From NCBI GenBank assembly GCA_963757265.1, contig CAVWRA010000012.1:248001-312000 (forward strand): a stretch of 64,000 nt of DNA. Reading direction: 5' to 3'. Each line of letters begins with the position of its first letter. The first letter of the stretch is position 1. Made by a program: the position numbers and the translations under genes. The DNA comes from CAIVVT01 sp963757265 (GTDB lineage: Bacteria; Acidobacteriota; Terriglobia; Bryobacterales; Bryobacteraceae). Below the pieces are notes generated by a model. It was given only the letters and a program-made list of their open reading frames with translations. It had not been told where the DNA came from and searched no databases. Of this stretch, positions 44,196-53,145 are shown one piece after another.

Positions 44196-44254
44196 CCGCA
44201 GACGTGGCCGTCTGCGCCACCACGCGCCCCCGCTCCCGGCGGTCGCGGCTCCAT

Positions 44255-45268
44255 CTAGGGGGCGCAAAAGTACTCCCTAGCGGCGGCGACGAAGCGCTCG
44301 TTTTCGGGGCGCGTGCGGATGGCGAAGCGGATCGCCTGGCCCGGGATGCCAGGCTGGCCGGTGCAGTTGTGCAGGAGAATCTGGCGATCGAGGAACCAGT
44401 TGACGACCTGCTGGGCGGGCCGGGCGGTGGAGGCGAATAAGAAATTCGCGGCGCCGGGCGTGAGTTGCAAACCGTCGAGGGCGCCAAGCTGCTCGAGCAG
44501 CCAGCCGCGTTCAGCGGCGATGAGAACGCGGGACTGGGCGGGGTATTCCGCGTCGGCCAGCGCGGCGAGGGCGGCAGCCTCGGCGAGAACGCCGACGGTG
44601 AAGGGCTCGCGGCGGCGGCGCAGGCGTGCAATCGAGGGGGGCGAGCCCACCAGGGCGCCGACGCGCAGGCCGGGCAGGGCGTAGAAACCGGACAGCGAAC
44701 GGAGCACGAGGAGGTTGGGATGGTCGGCGCACCAGGCGACGGCGGAGTCGAGGGGAGTGAACTCGATGAACGACTCATCGACCAGAACGGGACCTTCGCG
44801 CGCGGCGATGGCGCGGCGGAGGATGTTGGCGGGGATCTCCTCGCCGGTCGGATTGACGGGCTGGCCGAGGGCCAGCAGACCGCGCTGCGGCCAGCGTTCG
44901 GGATCGTCCAGCGGAAGATGGAGGGCGTGGGGGAAGGCGTGATAAAAGGCCGGCCAGACGGGCGTGACCAGCGCCGTGGGGCCGTGCCAGCCGACGCGCG
45001 CGAAGAAGTGCAGCAACTCCGTGGCGCCGGCGCCGGCGAGGACCATTTCGGGCGCCACGCGCCAGGCCGCGGCGAGGGCCGACTCCAGCTCCAGAGGCAT
45101 GGGGGCGGGGTAACAGGCGATGCGGTCGAGAGCGGCCTCGATGGCCGGGCGCACGCCGGGCGGGGGCCCCAGGGGGTTGATACTGGCGCTCAAATCGAGG
45201 ACCGCGCGCCAATCCCAGCCACGCGCGCGCGAGATGGCGAAGAGACTTTCACCATGCATGATCGTCAA
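44255..45268 (-). CDS. cobD: CobD/HisC-like aminotransferase-fold protein lacking the PLP lysine
   Basis: TTG 45268 is favoured because GGGAGG lies seven bases upstream; ATG 45259 is an alternative. The protein of about 337 residues aligns with threonine-phosphate decarboxylase: HGE start, LDLSASINPLGPP, AGAGATELLHFF, LGQPVNPTGEEIP, LVDESFIEF, and IRFAIRTRPENERF. At the PLP site, canonical RSLTKFYALPGLR reads RSLSGFYALPGLR, so the Schiff-base Lys is Gly. Cobalamin-cluster position supports CobD origin, but normal catalysis is doubtful. Confidence 0.75.
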   Translation of the reverse strand: MTIMHGESLFAISRARGWDWRAVLDLSASINPLGPPPGVRPAIEAALDRIACYPAPMPLELESALAAAWRVAPEMVLAGAGATELLHFFARVGWHGPTALVTPVWPAFYHAFPHALHLPLDDPERWPQRGLLALGQPVNPTGEEIPANILRRAIAAREGPVLVDESFIEFTPLDSAVAWCADHPNLLVLRSLSGFYALPGLRVGALVGSPPSIARLRRRREPFTVGVLAEAAALAALADAEYPAQSRVLIAAERGWLLEQLGALDGLQLTPGAANFLFASTARPAQQVVNWFLDRQILLHNCTGQPGIPGQAIRFAIRTRPENERFVAAAREYFCAP

Positions 45269-45372
45269 TCGGGTTCCTCCCGGAGGGCCGCAGGCGGCCA
45301 CCGCAGCGGGGTCCTGGCAATGCGCGGCGACCCCAGTCAAACCGGCAGCAGAGTCCGGAAACTCCTACTGTA

Positions 45373-46230
45373 CTACGAGCCGAGGCAGCGCTCGCGCAAA
45401 CGTGCGGCACCGGCGTGCCTCTCGATCCAGGCGGCGAGCGCATCGAACTCGGTTTCTTCCGGATCGGGCGGCGGCAGCCGGCGGCCCAGAGCGAGCGAAG
45501 CGGCGCGGAAATCGCGCAGCGCGCCTGCGGCGACTATGTCACCGGCGCAGATGCGGCTGCCGGTGTTGAGGATGGAACAACCCTGTTCGCGCTGGTGTTC
45601 CAACCAGGCGTCCAGACCGGTTTCGACGAGCCACTGACAGTCGAAGTCCTCGTCGGCCGAAGCGGGCACGATGAGCAGACTGAAGAGGCCGTGCGGCGGC
45701 GACGAGATCCACTCGGCGCCGCGGAAGAGGCGGAAATCGGCGAAGTTGCGCAGATGGGGCAGCGAGAGGATGCCGACGCGCGGGGCGTTCTGATAGGTCC
45801 ACTCGGGCAGATGGGCGAGCGCGGGCGGAGGCTCGGGAAACAGAGCGGAGGCGTCGTACCAAGGGGCCAGCCAGGTGTCCCCCGAAACAGTGTCCAGCAA
45901 CTCAAGCGGGGCGGCGGGCGCGTTGAGGAGATCGAAACGCGGGCCGGGGAGCGGAGCGGTGGCGGGCGCGCACTCAACGACGATGTAGTCCCATTGCCCG
46001 GCCAAGGCGGCCAGAGAGTCCGGGCCGCCGAACGGAGCCATCGATTCCAACAGGCCTGCGGCGCAGGCCAGGAGATGCAGCGAGCGAGGGTCGGGCGCGG
46101 GGAGCTGGCACAGCACGAAGGGACAAACAGGATGATGGTCGCGTCGCAACCAGCAGCACAGGGCGGAGGCGAGGAGGGTCTTGCCGGCGCGGGGCGAACG
46201 GCTGGTGACGGAGACGATGTGAGCGGGCAT
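45373..46230 (-). CDS. BioD/CobQ-like P-loop protein, short
   Basis: ATG 46230 (MPAHIVSVTSRSPRAGKTLL) gives a P-loop near the N-terminus as in dethiobiotin synthetase and cobyric acid synthase. WDYIVVECAPATAPLPG resembles the Walker B-like region, and NTGSRICAGDIVAAGALRDF is a later segment. At 285 residues it lacks the glutaminase half of CobQ (about 480 aa). Its place beside cobD and cobT suggests a corrinoid role, but a BioD-type or regulatory ATPase is equally possible. Confidence 0.45.
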   Translation of the reverse strand: MPAHIVSVTSRSPRAGKTLLASALCCWLRRDHHPVCPFVLCQLPAPDPRSLHLLACAAGLLESMAPFGGPDSLAALAGQWDYIVVECAPATAPLPGPRFDLLNAPAAPLELLDTVSGDTWLAPWYDASALFPEPPPALAHLPEWTYQNAPRVGILSLPHLRNFADFRLFRGAEWISSPPHGLFSLLIVPASADEDFDCQWLVETGLDAWLEHQREQGCSILNTGSRICAGDIVAAGALRDFRAASLALGRRLPPPDPEETEFDALAAWIERHAGAARLRERCLGS

Positions 46231-46505
46231 TCGATTTCCAGTATCGAACGATCCGGTATCGAGGCTCACGCTATTGAATCGCGCGGATGTGTGCGGCCAG
46301 CCGGGCGGCACCGCAAGGAGAGAGGGAGCTCGGGTGTGGCAGGGAGTCGCACGACGGCCGGGGGAGGGAAATCACGGAAAAGGGGGGAGTTGAGTCACGC
46401 CGAGAGACACTACGAATGCTGGCGGTGCTGGTCGGCAGATGGAGACAAATTAATCCTTAATGAAGGTCGTCCCGGCTCAAAAGCGACAGCGGGCGCGGGC
46501 GCGAC

Positions 46506-47003
46506 TCAGTGGCCGTTGACGTGGGCCTCGGCCAAAGCGGTGGCCTCGGCCTGGAACGGCAGGGTCTTCAAGAACTCCTCCATGTCGGGTTCCGACCGCA
46601 GCAGATCCCGCAGGGTGGTCTTCTCGAGGATGCCGTCGAGGGTATTCTGCACGGTTCTCCACAACAGGCGAACCGTGCAATCGCCGCTGTGCATGCAGGC
46701 GCGTTCGAGGCCGGCGTGGCGGCCGCAGAAGTGGTCGTTGTAGAAGCTACCCCCCAGCAACGCAAGCACTTCGGCAACGGAAACGCGATCCGAAGGACGG
46801 GACAAAGTGTAGCCTCCGGCCTGGCCGCGGACACTGGCGACGAGCCCTCCGAGGCGGAGAATCCGCATCAGTTTGGCGACATTGGGGACCGACAATCCCT
46901 CGGCGCGGCTGATTTCGGGAATGCTGTGGCTACGTGTCTCGCCGTGGCGAGCCATGTACAAGAGGCACCGAAGGCCATACTCTTCCTGGGCGCTGAGTTT
47001 CAT
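46506..47003 (-). CDS. Rrf2-family regulator with three cysteines
   Basis: The 165-aa protein begins MKLSAQEEYGLRCLLYMARH and has the winged helix IPEISRAEGLSVPNVAKLM, followed by GQAGGYTLSRPSDRVSV, diagnostic of Rrf2. Cys93, Cys103 and Cys109 (C-x9-C-x5-C) could bind a 2Fe-2S cluster as in IscR or NsrR, though spacing differs from both. It is the most upstream minus-strand gene of the corrinoid cluster and is divergent from glgP across an AT-rich region with palindromes. Confidence 0.85.
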   Translation of the reverse strand: MKLSAQEEYGLRCLLYMARHGETRSHSIPEISRAEGLSVPNVAKLMRILRLGGLVASVRGQAGGYTLSRPSDRVSVAEVLALLGGSFYNDHFCGRHAGLERACMHSGDCTVRLLWRTVQNTLDGILEKTTLRDLLRSEPDMEEFLKTLPFQAEATALAEAHVNGH

Positions 47004-47052
47004 GTACAGTATTGTAAGTCTTTTCTAATCAGATGAATAGAGAAAAATGAAT

Positions 47053-47087
47053 AGTATGTAAATATTAGTAATATCGGACTATATACT
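47053..47087. promoter_or_regulatory. Nested palindromes in the Rrf2/glgP divergent promoter region
   Basis: A perfect palindrome ATATTAGTAATAT (47062-47074) lies inside outer arms AGTAT (47053-47057) and ATACT (47083-47087). The region 47004-47110 is the most AT-rich stretch outside the odd block and must hold both promoters. Dyad AT-rich sites are typical for Rrf2 regulators, so autoregulation is inferred. Confidence 0.45.
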
Positions 47088-47195
47088 CTTAAATCAGGTT
47101 AACGCCTACCCACAAGGCGCGGCGATCCGGCAGAATAGGACGATAGACCCAAGATTGGGAGCGCTGCGCGACGACAATCCGAGGAGGCGCGCGCG

Positions 47196-49766
47196 GTGGG
47201 AGAACAGATGTCCTTTGAGATTCACCCGGTCAGGGAATTCGTTGTCAGTCCGGCGCTGCCGCCGCCATTGGCGCGGCTGGGCGAGCTGAGCATGAACCTG
47301 CTGTGGACGTGGAATCACACCATCCGCGCTGCGTTCCGGCGGCTCGATCCGGCGCTGTGGCGCAATTGCGGCTACAATCCGGTGGCGATGTTGAGCCGGC
47401 TGCCGCAGGCGGCGCTGGACAAGGCGGCGGGGGACCGGGTGTACCTGTCGGTGTACCGCAGGGCCTGCGGGGCGTTCGACGATTACATGGCGCAGAAGCC
47501 CGAGAGCCTGGGCGGGAACGCGATGCAGGTGGCGTATTTCTCGATGGAGTACGGGCTGATCGAATCGCTGACGATCTATTCCGGCGGGCTGGGGATTCTC
47601 TCGGGCGACCATCTGAAAGCGGCGGGCGATGCGGGTCTGAACCTGGTGGGCGTGGGGCTGCTGTATCAGACAGGGTACTTTCAGCAATACCTGAGCCCGG
47701 ACGGATGGCAGACCGAGCGCTATCCGGTGAACGATTTCTACACCTGGCCGGTGGAGCCGGCGCGGGATGCAGCGGGCGCGGAGATCCGCGTCGAGGTGCA
47801 GATGCCGCGCGGCCCGGTGCGCATCAAAGTGTGGCGGCTGAAGGTGGGGCGGGTGAGCCTGCTGCTGCTGGATACGAACGTGGCGGAAAATGCCGCGATC
47901 CCGGAGTATCGCGACATCACGGACCAGCTGTACGGCGGCGACACGCACGTGCGGATGCGGCAAGAGATCGTGCTGGGCATCGGCGGGCTGCGGGCGCTGA
48001 AGGCGCTGGGGCTGCATCCGACGGTGTTCCACATGAACGAGGGCCATTCGGCGTTCCTGGCGCTGGAGCGGAGCCGGCTGTTGATGAGCGAACAGGGAAT
48101 GAGTTTCGACGAGGCGCTGGAGGCGACGCGCACGAACAACGTTTTCACGACGCACACGCCGGTGCCGGCGGGCATCGACATGTTCGACCCGAGCCTGGTG
48201 TACGAGTACTTCGGCCAATACTGCCGCGAGTACGGGATCCCGTTCGACCGCTTCCTGGAGCTGGGCCGCAATGGGAACCGCGAACAGGGCGACCGCTTTT
48301 CAATGGCGGTGTTCGCGCTGTCGGCCTCGAGCTACCGCAACGCAGTGAGCAAACTGCATGCGGAAGTGGCGCAGGAGATGTTCCAGAACCTGTGGCCGAA
48401 TCTGCCGGTGCGGGAGGTGCCAGTGACGCCGATCACCAATGGCGTGCACCTGCCGACGTGGCTGAACGGCGACCTGGCCCAAGTGTACGACACGTACCTG
48501 CAGCCGGATTGGCGCGAGCGCTACATGGAGCCGGGGGTGTGGGATCAAGTGCGGGAGATCCCCAACAACGAAATGTGGGAGGCGCACCGGCGGCGCAAGC
48601 GCAAGCTGGTGGCCTTCGTGCGCGAGCGGCTGCTGCAGCGCGGCGAGCAGCGGCGCGCCTCAAAGACCGAGCTGAAGCGCATCTTCGAGATGTTCGATCC
48701 GGACGTGTTCACGATCGGATTCGCGCGCCGTTTCGCGACCTACAAGCGGGCCACGCTGCTGTTCCGCGATCGCGAGCGGCTGAAACGGCTGGTGGCGAAC
48801 GAGAAGATGCCGGTGCAGATTATCATCGCGGGCAAGGCGCATCCGCAGGACAATCCGGGCAAGCAGTTCATCCGCGAGGTGGTGCAGTTCACGCGCGATC
48901 CCGAACTGGCGCGCTACATCACGTTCATCGAGGACTACGACATCCAGGTGGGGCGCGAGCTGGTGCAGGGCGTGGACCTGTGGCTGAACAACCCGCGGCG
49001 CGGGGAGGAGGCGTGCGGGACGTCGGGCATGAAGGCGGCGATCAACGGGGTGCTGAACTTCTCGATTCTGGACGGGTGGTTCGATGAAGCCTTCGAGAGC
49101 TCGGGCGGATGGGCGATCGGGGACCGCTCGCCGTACACGCCGGACCAGGACGAGCTGCACGCGTCGTACATTTATTCAGTGCTGGAGAACGAGATCGTTC
49201 CGATGTACTACCAGCAGCGCGAGGAGGGGGTGCCGAACGCCTGGATGCAGCGGGTAAAACAGTCGCTGATGAACCTCAGCCCGCAGTTCAACTGCCAGCG
49301 CATGATCCACGAATACACGGCGCTGCTGTACGCTCCGGCGCATGACGGCTATGCGGCGGTGCGGCGAGACGGCTTCCAGGCGGCGCGGGAGAAGGTGACG
49401 TGGATGAGGGGGGTGGACCGGGTGTGGGACGGCGTACGGATCGAGGACGCGACACCCGACACGGGGAATTCGCTGCTGACCGGGCAGACGGTGCTGTTGC
49501 GGGCGGGGGTGTATCTCAACGGGCTGCAGCCGGGCGACGTGCGGGTGGAAGCGGTGGTGGGGCCGGTCAGCCCGGATGGTCTGCTGGAGGAGACGATGGT
49601 GGTCTCCCTGCCGCCGACAGCCGAGCAGGGCGTAGCGCACGTATTCGAGCGGGAATTCGAGCCTCACCGGACGGGACGGTTGGGCTACACGCTGCGGATC
49701 GCTCCCAATCACGCCGAGGACCCGCTGTCGCGGCCGTGCCGGTCGCCGATGAAGTGGGCGCGGTAG
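47196..49766 (+). CDS. glgP: Alpha-glucan (glycogen) phosphorylase
   Basis: The 856-aa GT35 enzyme releases glucose-1-phosphate from glycogen. It has the N-terminal DUF3417-type segment (LGELSMNLLWTWNHTIRAAF), AYFSMEYGLIESL, GGLGILSGDHLKAAGD, HMNEGHSAFLALE, TNGVHLPTWL, and the PLP-binding motif ACGTSGMKAAINGVLNFSILD with Lys613. This is the short bacterial/archaeal type, usually acting on maltodextrin or glycogen. GTG 47196 follows a GAGGAGG 16 bases upstream. The gene is divergent from the Rrf2 regulator. Confidence 0.92.
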   Translation: MGEQMSFEIHPVREFVVSPALPPPLARLGELSMNLLWTWNHTIRAAFRRLDPALWRNCGYNPVAMLSRLPQAALDKAAGDRVYLSVYRRACGAFDDYMAQKPESLGGNAMQVAYFSMEYGLIESLTIYSGGLGILSGDHLKAAGDAGLNLVGVGLLYQTGYFQQYLSPDGWQTERYPVNDFYTWPVEPARDAAGAEIRVEVQMPRGPVRIKVWRLKVGRVSLLLLDTNVAENAAIPEYRDITDQLYGGDTHVRMRQEIVLGIGGLRALKALGLHPTVFHMNEGHSAFLALERSRLLMSEQGMSFDEALEATRTNNVFTTHTPVPAGIDMFDPSLVYEYFGQYCREYGIPFDRFLELGRNGNREQGDRFSMAVFALSASSYRNAVSKLHAEVAQEMFQNLWPNLPVREVPVTPITNGVHLPTWLNGDLAQVYDTYLQPDWRERYMEPGVWDQVREIPNNEMWEAHRRRKRKLVAFVRERLLQRGEQRRASKTELKRIFEMFDPDVFTIGFARRFATYKRATLLFRDRERLKRLVANEKMPVQIIIAGKAHPQDNPGKQFIREVVQFTRDPELARYITFIEDYDIQVGRELVQGVDLWLNNPRRGEEACGTSGMKAAINGVLNFSILDGWFDEAFESSGGWAIGDRSPYTPDQDELHASYIYSVLENEIVPMYYQQREEGVPNAWMQRVKQSLMNLSPQFNCQRMIHEYTALLYAPAHDGYAAVRRDGFQAAREKVTWMRGVDRVWDGVRIEDATPDTGNSLLTGQTVLLRAGVYLNGLQPGDVRVEAVVGPVSPDGLLEETMVVSLPPTAEQGVAHVFEREFEPHRTGRLGYTLRIAPNHAEDPLSRPCRSPMKWAR

Positions 49767-50048
49767 CGGGGCGCGGGGGCCGGCCGGCGGCAGGGCCAGG
49801 GGCGGCGGCAGGAGAGAATCGGGCGTTAAAGCGCGAGACTATGGATTCCTGGCGCGAACCGTGGTAAGAAGGAATTGAGCCGCTGGAGATGCGCGGGACG
49901 ACCCTGGGCCCGCGAGAGGTTCCCGCGGAAGGCCTGCTTCGCAAATCCGCACTCACCGAGGACGGCGGCTGAGTACTCAGCCCACCGGATCAGCGCGAAG
50001 CGGCGTGTAACGATTCGATTCATCCCCCGGCGAAGGAGCGCATGCCCC

Positions 50049-50544
50049 ATGGATGGCGACCGCAAGTACAGGCAACGCGGCTACATGGATTCCAATGGCG
50101 CGCAGGACGCTCAGTCCTCGCGGGATGGGAAGCCAAAGCCTAAAGGGCCCAAGCCGCCGATCGACATTACCGGCCCGCGGCTGCCGCGCCTGGTGGAGAG
50201 CGTGACGGCCTCGCGCTGTTACAATTGCGCGACCGCGCTGCCGGCGGACATCGAGTTCAGCGGCAATTGCCCCAAATGCCACGCCGCGCTGCACTGCTGC
50301 AAACAGTGCAGCTGGTTTGAGCCGTTCGACGCGTTTCCAGTGCACGAAACCGATTAAAGAGCGCATTGCGGTGAAGGACGGGGCCAACCAGTGCGAGTTC
50401 TTCCGCGCCCGCGTGACGGTGGCGCGGGACGGCGCGGCAGGAATGACCATGGCCCGGCCGCCGATGGGCGACCGGCCGCCGGTGGCTGCGCCCAAGACGG
50501 AAAGCGACGCGCGCATCGCGTTCGATAATCTGTTTAAGAAGTAA
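50049..50544 (+). CDS. Double zinc-ribbon protein, frameshifted
   Basis: ATG 50049 has AAGGAG about ten bases upstream. The N-terminus is Lys/Pro-rich, then CYNCATALP, CPKCHAALHCCKQCSWFEP; one extra T at about 50319-50326 shifts the frame before STRFQCTKPIKERIAVKD, NQCEFFRARVTVAR and the terminal ARIAFDNLFKK. The repaired 164-residue protein has four or five CxxC-type pairs consistent with zinc ribbons, a form I associate with acidobacterial proteins of unknown role. The 282 bases before it hold no gene. Confidence 0.65.
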
Positions 50545-50604
50545 GGCTCGGGACGGGGCACCGGCGGTGCGGCCGGGGCACGGCTTGAAGCCTCCGATTG
50601 AGCT

Positions 50605-51642
50605 ATGGCGATTGCAGAACTTTCCGCGCCGCGGCGCTTCAGTTTCCGCGAGAATGACCTGCCGGACCCGCCGCCGGGCCAGGTGCAGGTGCGGGTGGAG
50701 GCGGTCGGCATCTGCGGCAGCGACCTGCACTATTTCTCCGAGGGACACACGGGCGACACGCCGGCGATTTATCCGATGGTGCTGGGCCACGAGCCCGCCG
50801 GGACCGTGCTCAGCCCGGGCGCGGGCGTCTCCGGCTGGACGGCCGGCGACCGGGTGGCGCTGGAAGCGCCGATTTATTGTTACCACTGCGAATTCTGCAT
50901 GAGCGGACGGCACAACCTGTGCGACCACGTGCGCTTCATGAGTTCTCCCACGGAGCCGGGCTTCTTCCGCGAGAGGGTGAATCTGCCGGCCGAGAACCTG
51001 CTGCGGCTGCCCGCCAACCTGGACTACGCGGAGGCCTCACTGTGGGAGCCGCTGGGCATCATTCTGCACTCGTTCCACTTCGCCGAGCCGAAGGTGGGCG
51101 ACACGGCGGCCGTTTTCGGCGCGGGACCGATCGGGCTGACCACGATCGCGGCGCTGAAACTGGCCGGCGTGCGGCGCATGTGGTGCGTGGAGCCGGTGGC
51201 GCACCGCCGCGAAATGGCGCTGCGGCTGGGAGCCGATGAAGCGATCGATCCCGGGCAAGCCGATCCGGTGCGCGAGGTGCTGGCGGCGACGGGGCAGCGG
51301 GGCGTCGATGTGGCGATCGACTGCGCGGGCAAGGGCGGCAGCATCAACCAGGCGATCGGCATGACGCGCAGCGCCGGCCGGGTGGTGGTGACGGCTGTTC
51401 CATCCGAGCAACTGGTGGCCATCGAGTTTCACACGCTGCGGCGCAAGGAACTGAGTTTTCACACGCTGCGGCGGGCCAACCGCACGGGCCACGCGGCCCT
51501 GGAACTGCTGTCGCAATACCCGCAGCGGTTCACGCCGATGGTGACGCACCGCATGGCGCTCGGGGACGTGCAGCGGGCCTTCGAAACGCTGGAGAGCTAC
51601 TCCGACGGCGTGGGCAAGATCGTGCTGCTGCCGGCGCGGTAA
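50605..51642 (+). CDS. Zinc-dependent medium-chain polyol/alcohol dehydrogenase
   Basis: This 345-aa enzyme is of the sorbitol/xylitol dehydrogenase type. Catalytic zinc motif GICGSDLHYF and LGHEPAGTV, structural zinc cysteines in CYHCEFCMSGRHNLC, and Rossmann motif VFGAGPIGLTTI are all present. The substrate is probably a polyol or sugar (family inference). It lies 60 bases after the zinc-ribbon gene and converges on the SIS/ROK pair, six bases from the SIS stop. Confidence 0.85.
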   Translation: MAIAELSAPRRFSFRENDLPDPPPGQVQVRVEAVGICGSDLHYFSEGHTGDTPAIYPMVLGHEPAGTVLSPGAGVSGWTAGDRVALEAPIYCYHCEFCMSGRHNLCDHVRFMSSPTEPGFFRERVNLPAENLLRLPANLDYAEASLWEPLGIILHSFHFAEPKVGDTAAVFGAGPIGLTTIAALKLAGVRRMWCVEPVAHRREMALRLGADEAIDPGQADPVREVLAATGQRGVDVAIDCAGKGGSINQAIGMTRSAGRVVVTAVPSEQLVAIEFHTLRRKELSFHTLRRANRTGHAALELLSQYPQRFTPMVTHRMALGDVQRAFETLESYSDGVGKIVLLPAR

Positions 51643-51647
51643 TCGGC

Positions 51648-52220
51648 TCAGCAGCCGCAGGAACCCTCGGTGTCCATGAAGTAGTAGCACAGCATGTGGG
51701 CGATGATCATGTGGGCGTCCTCGATGCGGCCCATGTGCGGCTCGGCGACGTTGATCTCAAGTTGCACCAGGCGCCCGAGCTGGCCGCCATCGCGGCCGGT
51801 CAGGCCGATGGTTTTCAAACCGGCGGCGTTGGCGTATTCGACCGCGCGCAGCACGTTGGGCGAGTTGCCGGAGCCGCTGATGGCCAGCAGCACGTCGCCC
51901 GGCCGGGCGAAATTCTTCAACTGCTCGACGAAGACGCAATCGTAGGAGACGTCGTTGGAGTAGGCCGTGATGGTGGCGAGGCTGTCGGTGAGCGCCTGGA
52001 TGCGGAAGCGCGCCGGGCGGTTGTAGCTGGCGCCCTTGACCATGTCGCAGACGAAATGCGAGGCGGTGGAGGCGCTGCCGCCGTTGCCACAGGTGAAGAT
52101 GGCGTGATCCAGCGCGCGGGCCTCCTTCAGCCACTCGATGGCCTGTTCCACGCGCGCCAATGGAATGGCTTCGATGGTTTGGGAAAGCCGCGTCTTGTAA
52201 TCGCTCACAAATCCAGTCAT
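51648..52220 (-). CDS. SIS-domain sugar-phosphate isomerase (GmhA-like)
   Basis: ATG 52220 is preceded by AAGGA nine bases upstream. The 190-residue protein has the SIS motifs TCGNGGSASTASHFVCDM, ISGSGNSPNVLRA and GLTGRDGG, then EDAHMIIAHMLCYYF, as in sedoheptulose-7-phosphate isomerase GmhA and relatives. It ends in CGC. It is 13 bases downstream of the ROK kinase, suggesting a kinase-isomerase pair for a sugar phosphate; heptose metabolism is possible but not proven. Confidence 0.8.
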   Translation of the reverse strand: MTGFVSDYKTRLSQTIEAIPLARVEQAIEWLKEARALDHAIFTCGNGGSASTASHFVCDMVKGASYNRPARFRIQALTDSLATITAYSNDVSYDCVFVEQLKNFARPGDVLLAISGSGNSPNVLRAVEYANAAGLKTIGLTGRDGGQLGRLVQLEINVAEPHMGRIEDAHMIIAHMLCYYFMDTEGSCGC

Positions 52221-52233
52221 TGCCCGGTTCCTT

Positions 52234-53145
52234 TCAACCCTCATCCAACGCCAGCGCCAGCGCGCCCCACAGCACGCTGTCGTCGCCCAGTGCGGCCGGC
52301 ACGACGTCGATCCGGGCGCGCGACCAGGCCGTGATCTGGCGGCCCAACTCTTCCCGCAGCGGCACGAACAGCGCGTCGCCGGCCTTGGAAATGCCGCCTC
52401 CGATCACCAGTTTCGCAGGATTGAGGATCATGATTGAGGCCTTGAGACCGAGGGCCAGATCGACGACGTAGTGGCGCACGAAGGCCGGGTCCCGCAGCAG
52501 CTCGACGGCCGGACGGCCGTGGTCGCGCTCGAGCCCCATGCCGCCGCAAATCCGTTCAAAGCAGCCGAAAGCGCCGCACAGGCACTCCGGTCCGCCGGGG
52601 CGGATGGTCATGTGGCCGATTTCGCCGGCATAGGAGTCGGCGCCCCGCAACACGCCGGCGGCGGTGAGAATGCCGCCGCCGATGCCGGTGGAAAGGGTCA
52701 TGTAAAACAGCGGGCGGCAGCCGCGCCCGGCGCCATAGAGCCCCTCGCCGAGGGATCCCGTATTGGCGTCGTTGTCCATGCGGACCGGCACCTGGAAATG
52801 GGTGCGCAGCCACTCGACCAGATCGAAACCGGGCCAGCCGGGGACATGGGTCGAAAGAACGATTTTCTGGGTGGCGAAGTGCACCGGCCCGCCAAAGCCC
52901 ACGCCGATCCTTTCCAACTCTGTGTCCTTTTGCCAGGTCGCGGCGATCTCAGCGATGCGTGCCGTCATCCACTCCGGCCCGCCCGTGCGGTCGGTGGAGC
53001 GGGATTCGCGCCGCGTCATGAGCCACGCCGGGCCGCGGTCGGCGCCCCGGACGGCGTCCGCGGATTGAGCCGCGCCGGGCGCCGCGCGTTCGAACAGGGC
53101 GATGGTGAACTTCGTGCCGCCAATGTCGATGGCAAGAATGGACAT
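52234..53145 (-). CDS. ROK-family sugar kinase
   Basis: ATG 53145 gives MSILAIDIGGTKFTIALFE, the ATP phosphate-binding motif. The 303-residue protein has RMDNDANTGSLGEG (catalytic Asp in the DNDAN motif), STGIGGGILTAAGVLRG, and the zinc motif GHMTIRPGGPECLCGAFGCFE of ROK proteins. There is no DNA-binding domain, so it is a kinase (glucose, ManNAc or a similar sugar), not a NagC-type repressor. It is followed by the SIS isomerase. Confidence 0.88.
   Translation of the reverse strand: MSILAIDIGGTKFTIALFERAAPGAAQSADAVRGADRGPAWLMTRRESRSTDRTGGPEWMTARIAEIAATWQKDTELERIGVGFGGPVHFATQKIVLSTHVPGWPGFDLVEWLRTHFQVPVRMDNDANTGSLGEGLYGAGRGCRPLFYMTLSTGIGGGILTAAGVLRGADSYAGEIGHMTIRPGGPECLCGAFGCFERICGGMGLERDHGRPAVELLRDPAFVRHYVVDLALGLKASIMILNPAKLVIGGGISKAGDALFVPLREELGRQITAWSRARIDVVPAALGDDSVLWGALALALDEG

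Noticed and set aside
46231..46505. Cobalamin riboswitch upstream of the corrinoid genes
   Set aside because: I looked for the GCCACTG B12 box and the usual surrounding stems on the minus strand and did not find them here or between 44031 and 44254.
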